The notes: a model not told the origin generated them from the sequence alone. A stretch of DNA of 64,000 nt from JAENVU01 sp963756815 (GCA_963756815.1 CAVWPR010000011.1:8462-72461); one strand, 5' to 3'; positions 36,068 through 46,115 are shown, counted from the stretch's first letter. Program-made: numbers and translations.

Positions 36068-37260
36068 GTGCTGACGTTCACCCACACGCGTCGTGGGCAC
36101 GCACGGTCGGTGCGCATCGGGCTGGTCGCCCTCGTCGCCCTCGTGGCGGCGGGGTGTTCGACGCTGACGGGCTTCGGGCGCAACGCCGAGGGCCAGCTCG
36201 GCGTCGGCGACTTCACGAGTCGGAGTGTGCCGACGACGATCGACGCCGCCTGGAAGCATGGTCAGCTGCGGCGGGTACACGAGGTCGGGATCTGCGCGCC
36301 GACGGCAGTCTCTGGGCCTGGGGAGCGAAAACGACCGCGGCGAGGTGGGCGACGGCACCGTCGACGTGCCCCGAGACGACGCCGAAGAGGATCGGGACCT
36401 CGACGTGGACGTCGGTGAGCGCCGGAAAGCGCCGCACCGGAAGCCATCCGCAGCGACGGAACGCTCTGGGGTTGGGGCTACAACGACGACGGCCAGGTCG
36501 GCGGAACGAGAACGGCAACGAGCTCACTGTGCCGGTAGCAGATCGGGAGCGCGACCAACTGGTCGTCCGTGAGTGCCGAGGAACGCCACACGCTCGCGGT
36601 GCGTGCCGACGGCACGCTGTGGGAGCTGGGGCAACAACTACTCCGGCGAGATCGGCGCCGCTCGAACCAGTACGAGGTGATCGTCACGAAGCCGGTCCAG
36701 ATCGGCACGGCCACGAACTGGAGGACGGTCGACGCCGGCGACGGTGCGTCGTACACGCTCAAGACGGACGGCAGCCTCTGGGCCTGGGGTGAGAACAGAA
36801 GACGGCCGCCTAGGGCCTCGGCGACACGACCGACCGCCGGTGCGACGCGAGTCGGCACCGGCAAGCCTGGGCGTCGGTAGATCGGCCGACTGGGACCATG
36901 TCCTCGCCGCGGCGCAGCGACGAACAGCACTGGGCGTGGGGGCTGAACTCCACCTACTAGCTCGGGCTCGGCGACGCCGTCAACCGGCCTGTCGCCCACC
37001 CAGGTCGCAGGCAGCAGAGGAGCGCTGCATCGCGACCGGCTCGACTACTGCGGTGGCGATCGCGACCGACGGCCGAGCTGTGGGCGTGGGGGGCGAACGC
37101 GACGGGCCAGCTCGGCGACGGCAGCACGACGACCCGGACCGCGCAGGGGCTGATCGTGGTCACGCAGATCGATCTGGCACGACGGTCGATCGTCGGCGAC
37201 CAGCCTTCGTCGACCGCGATGCGGGAACGGCGATCTGTGGGCGTGGGGTGAACGACGGGT
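36068..37260 (+). pseudogene. RCC1-repeat lipoprotein, heavily frame-broken upstream copy
   Basis: Paralogue of the following gene. A GTG at 36068 with GGGGAGG upstream starts a lipoprotein signal (LVALVALVAAGCSTLTG) and then GFGRNAEGQLGVGDFTSRSVPTTID, nearly identical to the neighbour's first repeat. After about residue 65 the reading frame changes roughly every 50-100 bases. RCC1 fragments are readable in all three frames (TWTSVSAGK, DGTLWGWGYNDDGQVGG, SAEERHTLAVRADGTLW, IGTATNWRTVDAGD, TDGSLWAWG), in the right order. An in-frame TAG appears near 36957. Many breaks are repaired by dropping one base, as elsewhere in this window. Poor local sequence quality is therefore as likely as true decay; the coding state is unresolved. 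Confidence 0.6.
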
Positions 37261-37290
37261 CCGGCGAGCTCGACCACGGGACGGAGGAAC

Positions 37291-39489
37291 ATGACGAAGG
37301 ATCACCGAAGCGGTCGAGGGTGGCGGGCATCGCAGGCGCGTACCGCGTTCGCGGTCGTGGCACTGTGCTGCGTGCTCGCGACCGGCTGCACCCAGACGCT
37401 CTTCGGGTTCGGGCGCAACGCCGAGGGGCAGCTGGGGCTGGGTGACCACACGGGTCGCAGCGTTCCGACGACGATCGACACCGGCTGGACGATGGTGAGC
37501 AGCGGCGGCTCCCACACCGTCGCGATCCGGGGCGACGGCACCCTGTGGCTGTGGGGCGGCAACGACTTCGGCGAGCAGGGCAACGGCACCGTCGACGTGC
37601 CCCAGCCGACGCCGCAGCAGCTCGGGACCGCCACGTGGAAGTACGTCAGCGCCGGCAAGTACCACACCGAGGCGATCCGCAGTGACGGAACGCTGTGGGG
37701 CTGGGGCAACGACGACGACTACCAGGTCGGCGGCAACCCGCCCGGCCACGAGATCACGGCACCCTTCCAGGTCGGCACCGCGACGAACTGGGCGACGGTC
37801 AGCGCCGGGGAGCGCCACACGCTGGCGACGCGTACCGACGGCACGCTCTGGGCCTGGGGCAACGACATCGAGGGCGCGATCGGCGACGGTCGCAGCGGTA
37901 TGGACCTGTTCGTGCCGTCTCCGGTGCAGGTCGGAACGGCCACGAACTGGAAGTCGGTGGCGGCCGCCGACTCGCGGTCGTTCGGCATCCGGACCGACGG
38001 CAGCCTGTGGGCATGGGGCGACAACGTCGACGGTGGCCTCGGGCTCGGCGACACGACCCTCCGGTCGGTGCCGACCCGAATCGGGACGGGCACGGACTGG
38101 GCGTCGGTCTCCTCGGCGGCGCGTCACACGTTGGCCACGCGCACCGACGGATTGCTCTACGCGTGGGGCGCCAACGCGAGCTCGCAGCTCGGCCTCGGTG
38201 GCACCGTGCCCCGGACGGTGCCGACGGTCGTGGGCAGCGGGTGGAGGGCGGCGTCCGCCGGCCTGGACTTCAGCGTCGCGATCAAGACCGACGGGACGAG
38301 GTGGGCGTGGGGCGCCAACGCCTCGGGTCAGCTCGGCGACGGCACGACGACGAACCGCGCGACCCCGGTGCCGGTCGGCACCGCGGTCTGGGACGCGGTC
38401 GACGCCGGCGACCAGTTCGTCGCCGCGACGCGCAGCTCCGGCGATCTCTGGACCTGGGGGAACAACTTCAACCACGCGCTCGGCGACGGGACGACGACGT
38501 CGCGCAGCTCCGAGGGCCGCATCGGACTGTCGCACGGGTGGATCTCGTTGAGCTCGAGCACGAACAGCACGATGGGGGTCCGCCAGGACGGCACGCTGTG
38601 GGGTTGGGGCACGAACAACGGCGGTGGGCTGGGCGACGGTACGACCGCCGAGCGGATCGTTGCCGTGCAGATCGGGTCGGCGACGAACTGGAGCTCGGTG
38701 TCGGTGGGCGATCTCTACTCGCTCGGGATCCGCACGGACGGGTCGTTGTGGTCGTGGGGCGACAACGCGTACGGCCAGTTGGGGGACGGGACGATGACGC
38801 CGCACCTGACGCCGGTGCGGGTGGGCACGGCGACGAACTGGAAGTCGGTCGCGGTCGGCGCGGGCCAGGTCCTCGCGGTGCGGACCGACGGCAGCTTGTG
38901 GGCCTGGGGGAACAACGGCAACGGTCAGGTCGGGATCCCGGGGATGATCTTCCGTCCGACTCCGGCGCGGGTGGGCACGGCGGCGGACTGGGCGTCGGTG
39001 ACCGCCGGGAACTACCACTCGTTGGCCCGCAAGACCGACGGCAGCCTGTGGGCATGGGGGTACAACGCCGACGGTGAGCTCGGTGACGGCACCACCACCG
39101 ACCGGCCGACCCCGGTGCGGATCGGCACCGCGAGCTGGAAGCTGATCGGCGCGGGCGGCTTCCACACCACCGGCATCCGGTCCGACGGCTCGCTGTGGGG
39201 TTGGGGCAACAACCGTGACGGTGGCGTGGGTGACGGGACCACGACGAACCGGCCGGCGCCGGTACGGGTCGGGACCGCCACCGACTGGACCACGGTCGCC
39301 GACGGTGCGTACCACACGCTCGGGATCCGCAGCGACGGGTCGTTGTGGGCGTGGGGGCTGAACGCGGACGGTCAGCTCGGCGACGGCACGACGACCTCAC
39401 GCTCGACTCCGGTGCGGGTCGGTGCCCTCACCGGCTGGTCGGTCCTCACCGCCGGCCTCGTCCACTCCATCGCCCTCCGCAAGGCCTGA
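37291..39489 (+). CDS. RCC1-repeat secreted lipoprotein
   Basis: 732 residues, intact. A signal peptide with lipobox (AFAVVALCCVLATGC) is followed by about fourteen RCC1 units of roughly 50 residues, each of the form W-x-VSxG-x-HT-xAIRxDGTLWxWGxNxxGQLGDGTTxxRxxPVxVGTAT. They should close into two seven-bladed propellers, or one propeller plus extra blades. Such secreted RCC1 proteins are common in environmental Actinobacteria and Chloroflexi; the role (binding surface, adhesion or carbohydrate contact) is unknown. An excellent ribosome-binding site (GGAGG) precedes the ATG at 37291. The repeats are similar enough at DNA level to recombine. Confidence 0.92.
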   Translation: MTKDHRSGRGWRASQARTAFAVVALCCVLATGCTQTLFGFGRNAEGQLGLGDHTGRSVPTTIDTGWTMVSSGGSHTVAIRGDGTLWLWGGNDFGEQGNGTVDVPQPTPQQLGTATWKYVSAGKYHTEAIRSDGTLWGWGNDDDYQVGGNPPGHEITAPFQVGTATNWATVSAGERHTLATRTDGTLWAWGNDIEGAIGDGRSGMDLFVPSPVQVGTATNWKSVAAADSRSFGIRTDGSLWAWGDNVDGGLGLGDTTLRSVPTRIGTGTDWASVSSAARHTLATRTDGLLYAWGANASSQLGLGGTVPRTVPTVVGSGWRAASAGLDFSVAIKTDGTRWAWGANASGQLGDGTTTNRATPVPVGTAVWDAVDAGDQFVAATRSSGDLWTWGNNFNHALGDGTTTSRSSEGRIGLSHGWISLSSSTNSTMGVRQDGTLWGWGTNNGGGLGDGTTAERIVAVQIGSATNWSSVSVGDLYSLGIRTDGSLWSWGDNAYGQLGDGTMTPHLTPVRVGTATNWKSVAVGAGQVLAVRTDGSLWAWGNNGNGQVGIPGMIFRPTPARVGTAADWASVTAGNYHSLARKTDGSLWAWGYNADGELGDGTTTDRPTPVRIGTASWKLIGAGGFHTTGIRSDGSLWGWGNNRDGGVGDGTTTNRPAPVRVGTATDWTTVADGAYHTLGIRSDGSLWAWGLNADGQLGDGTTTSRSTPVRVGALTGWSVLTAGLVHSIALRKA

Positions 39490-39523
39490 CCGTCGATGAC
39501 GCGTGGTCGAAGGGTCCCTCGGC

Positions 39524-40634
39524 TCAGCCGGGACGGACGCCCCACTGGAACGTGGTGCGCCAGGCCGGCGCGATCTTCACGACGTCGCCGGTCTGGGGCG
39601 CGTGGATCATCATGCCGCCGCCGATGTAGAGGCCGACGTGGTGCAGGTCGCCGTAGAACGCCACGATGTCGCCCGGCTGGAGCTGGTCCCAGCTCACCCG
39701 GGGGAACATCGTGGCCTGCGAACCCGAGTAGTGGGGCATGCGCACGCCGGCCGCGGCCCACGCGGCCATCGTGAGCCCCGAGCAGTCGAACGTGTTCGGA
39801 CCTGCGGTCGCGAAGACGTACGGCTTGCCGAGCTGCGCGCGGGCGTACGCGACCGCGATCGCGCCGCGTGACGACGACGGTGGTGGCGGCGGGTTCGGCG
39901 GTGGCGACGAAGGCGGCGACGAGGGTGGCGGCGCGACGGCGGGTCGAGTCGTGGGGGGTGTCGCGGTGCGACCGCTCACCGGCGGCGTGGGCGCGCTTGC
40001 GGTGGCGACGGCGGGCGTCGTACCCGGGGCCGTGGTCGCGACCGGGCCGGCGGCGTCGGCGGTGCCGAGCGAGTTCCGGGCGGTCGCCTCGCGCGCCATC
40101 GCGCCGAGCTTGCGCTTCAGACGGGCCGCGTCGTCGGCGTCGCGCTGGAGCATGACGCGCGCCTGGCGTTGCGTCTCCTCCACGACCCGCAGCCGTGCGA
40201 TCTCGTCGTCGAGGGTGTTCGCGAGCTGCTGGTCCGGGAGCTCGGCGGCCTCGAGGTACCGGCGGTGCCGCGCGTTGTCGGTGTAGGTCCTCGCGTCGGT
40301 GATCGGCAGTGGCGACCCGGCGCTCGACCGGCGGTACAGCGCGGCGGCCCGCCCCCGGATCCGGTCCCGCACCGTTGCCGACGCGTGTCTCGGCCAGCTG
40401 GATCTCGCGGTTGGTGGTCTCGATGAGGGCCGACGCCCGCTCGACCTTCAGCCGGGCGTAGTTGTACTGCTCGGCCACCGTCTCGAGCTGTTGCGCCGAC
40501 GGACCGCCGGTCGACGGGGGCGTCGGTGCGGCACCGGCGCCGGCGCCCAGGGGCACGAAGGCCCCGGCGAGGGCGAGCGCCACGGCGGCGGTGGCCGCGC
40601 GGCGACCACGCGAGAAGGAGGTACGGGACGGCAT
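39524..40634 (-). CDS. Secreted NlpC/P60 peptidoglycan endopeptidase, one frame break
   Basis: Cell-wall hydrolase of the RipA/Rpf-interacting type. A signal peptide (RAATAAVALALAGAFVPLGAGAGA) follows the ATG at 40634. A long coiled coil comes next (AEQYNYARLKVERASALIETTNREIQ onward to about residue 200), then a Pro/Thr-rich linker, then the catalytic NlpC/P60 domain. The catalytic Cys is in NTFDCSGLTMAAW, the His in LHHVGLYIGGG and the third polar residue in MIHAPQTGD. The frame breaks near 40384 at cgcgtcgg; dropping one G joins AETR to SATVRDRIRGRAAALYRR. About 370 residues after repair. The coiled coil probably inhibits or positions the domain before division-related activation, as in characterised relatives. 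Confidence 0.9.
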
Positions 40635-40813
40635 CGAGGTTCTGAATCGACCGGATGCGTCGCGAAGATTGAGCACGGAGCGTGAGATTGTGCCGTCCGA
40701 CCGGGTGTGACCGGGACGATCGGCCCCGATGAATCCCGCCAGAAAGCGGACGGATCGCCTGAACCACGCCCACTGCCGGTGTCGGGCGCGCACGCAGTGT
40801 GTGCGCGCGACGC

Positions 40814-41776
40814 TCAGGCGACGGGGACTGCGGGGACGTCGTGCCGGTGGGCGACCGGAGCCGCGGCCCGATCCGGGGTGCGACAGCCGAGCAGGACCCC
40901 GACCGCCGCGGAGAACACGGCGGTCGCGCCCGCGACGTGAATGCCCACGAGGAATGCGGGCAGCCCGTTGAAGTACTGGATGTATCCCACCGCGGCCTGG
41001 GCCACGAGCAGCCCGAGCAGGAGCCCGACCCTGCGGTACACGAGCTGCGACGCGCGGGTGCGCACCAGGACCGCGAGCAGGAGGAGGACCGTCCCGAGGA
41101 ACACCATGACCGTCGTGCCGTGCAGCCGTGCGACCGAAGGGATCGCGAGGTCCAGGCGGGTCGCGCGCAGGGAGACCTTCGCCGCGTTGCCGGCGTCGCC
41201 CGAGTGCGGTCCGGCGCCGGTGACGACGGTCCCGGTGACGAGCACCGCGCACGCGAGCACCACCACCGCGATCGCGATGCGGTGCACGACGCGGGGCACG
41301 ACGACCGGGGACGGCTCACCGTCGGGGACACCCGCGCGCCACACGAGCACGAGCGCATCGGCGAGCAGGACCGCAGAGAGGAGGAAGTGGCCCATCACGA
41401 ACGGCGGGTCGAGCAGCTTCTCCACGACGAGCGCACCGAGCAGCGCTTGAGCGATCACGCCGAGCACCAGCCCCACGGAGAGCCACGTGAGGTCGCGCCG
41501 ACGGGGCGTGCGCACGAGCGAGCCCAGCACCGCGACGATCACCGCGATCGACACGAGTCCGGTCACCATGCGGTTGACGAACTCGATCCAGCCGTGCGCA
41601 CCGACCTGGGCCGTCGGGGTGAGGTTGCCGGTCGTGCAGTTCGGCCAATCGGGACAGCCGAGTCCCGAGCCCGTGAGGCGCACGGCGGCGCCCGTGACGA
41701 TGATCAGTCCGAGCAGGATCGCGGCGACCACCGTGATCCGTCGGTACTGCACGGGCGTGAGCGTCGGCCGGCGCAT
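40814..41776 (-). CDS. ctaA: Heme A synthase (CtaA/COX15)
   Basis: Membrane enzyme oxidising the C8 methyl of heme o to the formyl group of heme a. The extracellular loop motif TGSGLGCPDWPNC, with the Cys pair of the CtaA family, follows the first helix. Heme-ligand or substrate-site histidines are in GAHGWIEFVNRMVTG, FVMGHFLLSAVLL, ARLHGTTVMVFLG and LVGIHVAGATAVF, one per relevant helix, giving the usual pairs. Eight hydrophobic segments. Start is the ATG at 41776, 320 residues. It complements ctaB at 18123, although the two are usually adjacent in Actinobacteria. Confidence 0.93.
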   Translation of the reverse strand: MRRPTLTPVQYRRITVVAAILLGLIIVTGAAVRLTGSGLGCPDWPNCTTGNLTPTAQVGAHGWIEFVNRMVTGLVSIAVIVAVLGSLVRTPRRRDLTWLSVGLVLGVIAQALLGALVVEKLLDPPFVMGHFLLSAVLLADALVLVWRAGVPDGEPSPVVVPRVVHRIAIAVVVLACAVLVTGTVVTGAGPHSGDAGNAAKVSLRATRLDLAIPSVARLHGTTVMVFLGTVLLLLAVLVRTRASQLVYRRVGLLLGLLVAQAAVGYIQYFNGLPAFLVGIHVAGATAVFSAAVGVLLGCRTPDRAAAPVAHRHDVPAVPVA

Positions 41777-41822
41777 AGCCCGAGCATCGTACGGGCCGGT
41801 TGCTTCCGTAGGCTGATCGGTC

Positions 41823-42933
41823 GTGCGACGTGTCGTGTTGATGGCCCTGATCGCGGTCTCCGTCGTGGGCGTCGCGCTCGCGGTCGCCGCTCGCGACGAC
41901 GACTCGGGCACCGACCGGGCCGGTGGCGTCTCGACCGGCGCAGGACCGACGTCGACCTCGGCCCCCGCCACGACCACCACGACCCGGCCCCGTCGGGGGA
42001 GCAACCAGCCGGTCACGCTCGCGTTCGGTGGCGACACCCACTTCGAGGGGAACCTGGCGAGCCTGCTGCGTTCGAACCCTTCCGGCATGTTCGCGCCGAT
42101 CGCACCGACGCTCGCCGGCGCCGACGTCGCGATGGTGAACCTCGAGACGGCGATCGCGACCGGCGGCTCACCGGACCCGAAGAACTACAACTTCCGCGCG
42201 CCGCCGAGCGCCTTCGAGGCGCTGCGCGCCGCCGGCGTGGACGTGGTCACCATGGCGAACAACCACGGACGCGACTACGGACCGGAGGGTCTCGCGGAGA
42301 CGCTCTCGGCCAAGCAGCAGACGCCGCTGAAGGTCCTCGGCATCGGTGCGAACGCGACCGAGGCGTACGCACCGTGGATCACCGAGGTGAAGGGTCAACG
42401 CCTCGCGTTCTTCGCCGCGACCGACGTGCTCGACGACTGGCTCATCACCCCGTGGACCGCGACCGACACGCAGGCCGGGCTCGCGTCGACGAAGGATGCG
42501 GCCGTGGACCGGCTCGTCGCCGGGATCCGGGCCGTCCGCCCCACGGTCGACACCGTGGTCGTCGACCTGCACTGGGGTGTGGAGGGCGCGACCTGTCCGT
42601 CGCCGCGCCAGCAGGAGCTGGCGCGCCAGCTGATCGCCGCGGGTGCCGACGTGATCGTCGGGAGCCACGCGCACCGGGTGATGACGGCCGGGCGGCTGGA
42701 CGGCGCGCTTCGTCGACTACGGCCTCGGCAACTTCGCGTTCTACAACGAGTCGGGCCAGTCGGGGGTCACCGGCGTGCTGCGGGTCACGGTGACCGGCCG
42801 CGACGTCGACGCGTACGAGTGGCTGCCGGCGCGCATCTCCGGCGGGATCCCGCACCTGCTGAGCGGGAGCGCGGCAGCGGCCGACGACGCCGCGTTCGCG
42901 TCCCGGCGGGCGTGCGCCGGACTCACCCCCTGA
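41823..42933 (+). CDS. CapA-family metallophosphatase-like protein, one frame break
   Basis: Exported calcineurin-like fold protein of the PgsA/CapA (poly-gamma-glutamate) family. The N-terminal anchor VVLMALIAVSVVGVALAVAA precedes a Thr/Pro-rich linker. Metal-site motifs follow: LAFGGDTHFEG, ADVAMVNLETAIA, VTMANNHGRDYG, VVDLHWGVE and VGSHAHRVM. The frame breaks near 42706; dropping one C in gcgcttc joins GRLDGA to FVDYGLGNFAFYNESG, also a conserved family block. The stop is at 42931. About 369 residues after repair. The GTG at 41823 is 46 bases from the divergent ctaA start. Role in surface polymer metabolism is inferred from the family. Confidence 0.87.
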
Positions 42934-42949
42934 CCGGCGCCACGCGGGG

Positions 42950-43528
42950 TCAGCCCGCCGCGGGAGGGAACGGGAGCGTCGTGTCGTCGACGCCGTCGTC
43001 GCGTTCCACCCGGCACACGTTCAGCGCGAACGAGACGATGTGGTAGTTGCCGACGAGGAACACGAGGTCGAGGACCTGCTCGTCGGTGAGGTGCTCCCCC
43101 AGCGCCGCCCACGTCGTGTCCGTGATCGTGCTGCGGTCGTGCAGCTCGTCGGCGGCTCGGATGACCGCGGCCTCGGCCGGTGTCCAGCCGGTGGCGTCGG
43201 GGCCCTCGGCGACCCGGCGGATGTCGTCGTCGTTCAGGCCCACGGCCCGACCGACCACCACGTGCTGGCCCCACTCGTACGGAGCGTCGCACCGCCACCC
43301 GACGCGCAGCACCGCGAGCTCACGCAGGCGCGGGTCGAGCGTCGACTTCACGAGGATGTAGTTGGCGAAGACGAGCCATTTGCGGAAGAGCGTCGGGTGG
43401 TTGGCCAGCGTGCCGAACACGTTGAGCACCGATGCGTCGTCGCCGCGCAGGCGGGAGAACTGCCCGAGGAGGTCGGCCACGTCGGGACCGGCCTCGGCAA
43501 GGGACACGGGAGGGATGCGGGGTTCCAT
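42950..43528 (-). CDS. Carboxymuconolactone decarboxylase/AhpD-like protein
   Basis: All-helical CMD-family protein, 192 residues, ATG at 43528. The family block LRELAVLRVGWRCDAPYEWGQHVVVGRAVG is present. It carries one Cys where AhpD has CxxC (here RCDAPYEWGQH), with the conserved Glu and His downstream. The second half repeats the helices (AAVIRAADELHDRSTITDTTW, LDLVFLVGNYHIVSFALN). Without the CxxC pair a peroxidase role is unlikely; lyase or hydrolase roles occur in relatives. Convergent with CapA and divergent from the alpha/beta hydrolase. Confidence 0.85.
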   Translation of the reverse strand: MEPRIPPVSLAEAGPDVADLLGQFSRLRGDDASVLNVFGTLANHPTLFRKWLVFANYILVKSTLDPRLRELAVLRVGWRCDAPYEWGQHVVVGRAVGLNDDDIRRVAEGPDATGWTPAEAAVIRAADELHDRSTITDTTWAALGEHLTDEQVLDLVFLVGNYHIVSFALNVCRVERDDGVDDTTLPFPPAAG

Positions 43529-43553
43529 GACGGCAGCGTACGGTGAGCCGGCG

Positions 43554-44462
43554 ATGGCCGGCACCGCGTCCGACGACGTCGCCTACGACGAGTTCGGCTC
43601 CTTCGCCGACAACGCGTCGGAGGTCGGGCTCCCCTACCCCGGACCGCCGGTCGTCGAGCGCGTCGCGATCGAGGTCGCCCCGGGCCAATCGCTGAGCGCG
43701 TTGCGCTGGGGCACGGGTCCGCCCGAGCTGGTGCTGCTGCACGGTGGCGCGCAGAACGCGCACACCTGGGACACCGTCGCGCTCGCACTCGACCGCCCGT
43801 TGCTCGCGGTCGACCTCCCCGGGCACGGGCATTCCGACTGGCGCACCGACCGCGCCTACTGGCCGGGCGAGAACGCGCAGTCCGTCGCGGTGGCCGTGCG
43901 TGAGGTCGCGCCCGACGCCGCAGCGGTGGTGGGGATGTCGCTCGGCGGCCTCACCGCGCTGGCACTGAGCGCCGACGCGCCGGAGCTCGTCCGCAAGCTC
44001 GCGCTCGTGGACGTGACACCGGGGGTGAACCGCGACAAGGCGTCGGCCATCGCCAACTTCGTGAACGGACCCGAGACGTTCGCGAGCTTCGACGAGATCC
44101 TCGAGCGCACGATGCTGTTCAACCCGACGCGCAGCGAGTCCTCGCTGCGGCGCGGGATCCTGCACAACGCGACGGCCCGGCCCGACGGCACGTGGTCGTG
44201 GCGCTACGACCGGTTCCTCCCCGAGGGCGACGAGGTCGTGGTACCCGACTTCGGCAGCCTCTGGGACGCGGTCGACGCGGTGTCGGTCCCGTTCATGCTC
44301 GTGCGCGGGGCCGACTCCCCCGTCGTCGACGACGAGGACGTTGCCGAGCTCCGTCGGCGGGCGCCGGCGGTCCGCGTCGAGGTGGTCGAGGGCGCGGGCC
44401 ACAGCATCCAGGGCGATCAGCCGCTGACCCTCGCCCGCCTGCTCGCGGATTTCGTCGGCTGA
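43554..44462 (+). CDS. Alpha/beta-fold hydrolase
   Basis: Serine hydrolase of the alpha/beta superfamily, about 302 residues. Oxyanion region LVLLHGGAQNAHTWD, then LLAVDLPGHGHSDW, the nucleophile elbow AAVVGMSLGGLTALA, acid in LVRGADSPVVDDED and His in VEGAGHSIQGDQP. The ATG at 43554 is preferred; an in-frame ATG at 43527 lies upstream. The divergent CMD-family gene starts 25 bases away. The FAD oxidoreductase gene follows after 5 bases, so they are likely co-transcribed. The substrate cannot be predicted. Confidence 0.88.
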   Translation: MAGTASDDVAYDEFGSFADNASEVGLPYPGPPVVERVAIEVAPGQSLSALRWGTGPPELVLLHGGAQNAHTWDTVALALDRPLLAVDLPGHGHSDWRTDRAYWPGENAQSVAVAVREVAPDAAAVVGMSLGGLTALALSADAPELVRKLALVDVTPGVNRDKASAIANFVNGPETFASFDEILERTMLFNPTRSESSLRRGILHNATARPDGTWSWRYDRFLPEGDEVVVPDFGSLWDAVDAVSVPFMLVRGADSPVVDDEDVAELRRRAPAVRVEVVEGAGHSIQGDQPLTLARLLADFVG

Positions 44463-44467
44463 GCGCG

Positions 44468-45865
44468 GTGTCGCCCGCCGCGGACGACGAGGCCCGGTAT
44501 CGCTCGCGCAGTCTCTGGCTCGACACGGTGCCCGAGCCGCTCACCCCGCGTCCCGCGTTGGGCGCGTCGATCGACGCCGACGTGGCGATCGTGGGTGCCG
44601 GCCTCACCGGCCTCTGGACCGCGTACGAGCTGCTCGGGCGCGAGCCGTCGCTCCGAGTGACGCTGGTGGAGTCGGAGATCGCCGGATTCGGCGCGTCGGG
44701 CCGGAACGGCGGCTGGTGCTCTGCGCTCTTCGCCGGGAGTCGGGCCGCGACCGCCGAGGCCCACGGGCGTGACGCGGCGATCGCGTTGCAGCGCGCGATG
44801 TTCGCCACGGTCGACGAGGTCGGGCGGGTCCTCGACGCGGAGGGGATCGACGCGCACTACGTGAAGGGCGGCACGCTCGAGCTCGCGACCCGGCCGCCGC
44901 ACGTTCCCCGGCTGCGCGCCCACGTCGAGTCCGAACGACGCTGGGGCTTCGGTGCCGACGACGTGCGCTGGCTGGAGGCCGACGAGGCGTCGGCCCGGGT
45001 GCGCGCCGCCGGGGTGCTCGGCGGCGTGTACACCCCGCACTGCGCTCGCGTGCACCCGGCGCGGCTGGTGCGGGGTCTCGCCGCCGCGGTCGAGCGCCGC
45101 GGCGCCACGATCTTCGAGCAGAGCCGCGTGGTCGACCTCGCGCCCGGGACCGTCGGGACGGCGGGTGGTCGGATCCGCGCCGAGCGGGTCGTGCTCGCGA
45201 CCGAGGGCTACGGCGCCGCGCTGCCGGGCCGCGCCCGGACCGTCGCGCCGGTGTACTCGCTGATGATCGCGACCGAGCCGCTCCCGAGCCGGGTGTGGGA
45301 CGAGATCGGGTGGGACGGTCGCGAGACGCTCGCCGACGGCCGGCACCTCATCATCTACGCCCAGCGCACCGCCGACGACCGGATCGCCTTCGGCGGCCGG
45401 GGCGCGCCGTATCACTTCGCCAGTCGCATCCGCGACGAGTTCGACCGCGACCGGCGTGTCTTCGCCGACCTGCGCGCCGTGCTCACCGAGCTGTTCCCCG
45501 CCGTCGCGAGCGCTCGGATCACCCACGAGTGGGGCGGACCACTCGGCGTGCCGCGTGACTGGTACTCGTCGGTCGGTTTCGACGCGCGCACCGGCGTCGG
45601 TTGGGCCGGCGGGTACGTCGGCGACGGCGTGAGCACGACGAACCTCGCCGGCCGCACCCTCGCCGATCTCCTGCTCGGCCGCGAGTCGGAGCTCACCGCG
45701 CTGCCCTGGGTGAACCACCGGTCGCCGGCCTGGGAGCCCGAGCCGCTGCGGTGGCTCGGCATCAACGCCGGGCTGCGGATCCCCACCGGGGCCGACCGCC
45801 ACGAGGAGCGCACCGGACGCGCGTCACGCTGGCGCGAGCGTCTCCTCGCCAGGCTCGTCGGCTGA
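44468..45865 (+). CDS. FAD-dependent amino acid/amine oxidoreductase (DAO family)
   Basis: Flavoprotein of the DadA/glycine oxidase/gamma-glutamylputrescine oxidase group, 465 residues, intact. The dinucleotide-binding motif is VAIVGAGLTGLWTAYELL, followed by VTLVESEIAGFGASGRNGGWCSALF, where ASGRNGG is diagnostic of PuuB-like enzymes. A second FAD contact is VVLATEGYGAALPG and the C-terminal block is GWAGGYVGDGVSTTNLAGRTLADLL. Start is the GTG at 44468, 5 bases after the hydrolase stop. Likely oxidises a secondary or primary amine; the substrate is unknown. The next 134 bases (45866-45999) hold no gene that I can see. Confidence 0.9.
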   Translation: MSPAADDEARYRSRSLWLDTVPEPLTPRPALGASIDADVAIVGAGLTGLWTAYELLGREPSLRVTLVESEIAGFGASGRNGGWCSALFAGSRAATAEAHGRDAAIALQRAMFATVDEVGRVLDAEGIDAHYVKGGTLELATRPPHVPRLRAHVESERRWGFGADDVRWLEADEASARVRAAGVLGGVYTPHCARVHPARLVRGLAAAVERRGATIFEQSRVVDLAPGTVGTAGGRIRAERVVLATEGYGAALPGRARTVAPVYSLMIATEPLPSRVWDEIGWDGRETLADGRHLIIYAQRTADDRIAFGGRGAPYHFASRIRDEFDRDRRVFADLRAVLTELFPAVASARITHEWGGPLGVPRDWYSSVGFDARTGVGWAGGYVGDGVSTTNLAGRTLADLLLGRESELTALPWVNHRSPAWEPEPLRWLGINAGLRIPTGADRHEERTGRASRWRERLLARLVG

Positions 45866-45999
45866 ATTTCGGCTGCTCCGCTCGCGCCTCCGCGCGATCG
45901 CCGTGCGGTGGCTCGCTGCGCAGCTGCTCGCCCTCCGCTTCGCTGCGGGCTCGTTCTGCTCGAACGTCCCTCCCACCTGGGCCCGGCTGGCCCGAAGCG

Positions 46000-46115
46000 G
46001 ATCGTCCCGGTAGCTTCACCGGCGTCGCGGAACGGGGGAAGACCGGTGCGAATCCGGCGCTGACCCGCAACTGTGAGCACCCGTCGAAGACGAGTGCGAG
46101 CCAGATCACCCGCCG
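46000..46115 (+). promoter_or_regulatory. Cobalamin (B12) riboswitch
   Basis: The conserved core is plain: GGGGGAA (46034), GGTGCGAATCC (46045-46055), CCCGCAACTGTGA (46064-46076) and GAGCCAGATCACC (46098-46110). These match the cobalamin aptamer consensus GGGAA / GGTGxxAATCC / CCCGCxACTGTxA / GCCAGxxxACC in order and spacing. The box GCCGGGAACCCCCGGTGATC just downstream (about 46120-46139) forms a G/C hairpin and may be the expression platform. The riboswitch ends about 110 bases before the ATG of the downstream lipoprotein gene, same strand, no gene between. Cobalamin binding would be expected to switch expression off. Confidence 0.92.

Noticed and set aside
36068..37260. Calling the upstream RCC1 copy a normal short gene in one frame
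   Set aside because: No single frame covers more than a few repeats; motifs jump between all three frames.
40635..40813. A c-di-AMP (ydaO-type) riboswitch upstream of the NlpC/P60 gene
   Set aside because: Actinobacterial NlpC genes often have one, but I could not find its conserved core in this gap.
45866..45999. A terminator or repeat after the DAO-family gene
   Set aside because: The stretch has several GC-rich self-similar pieces (gctcgctgcgc-like) but no clean stem or repeat unit that I could delimit.
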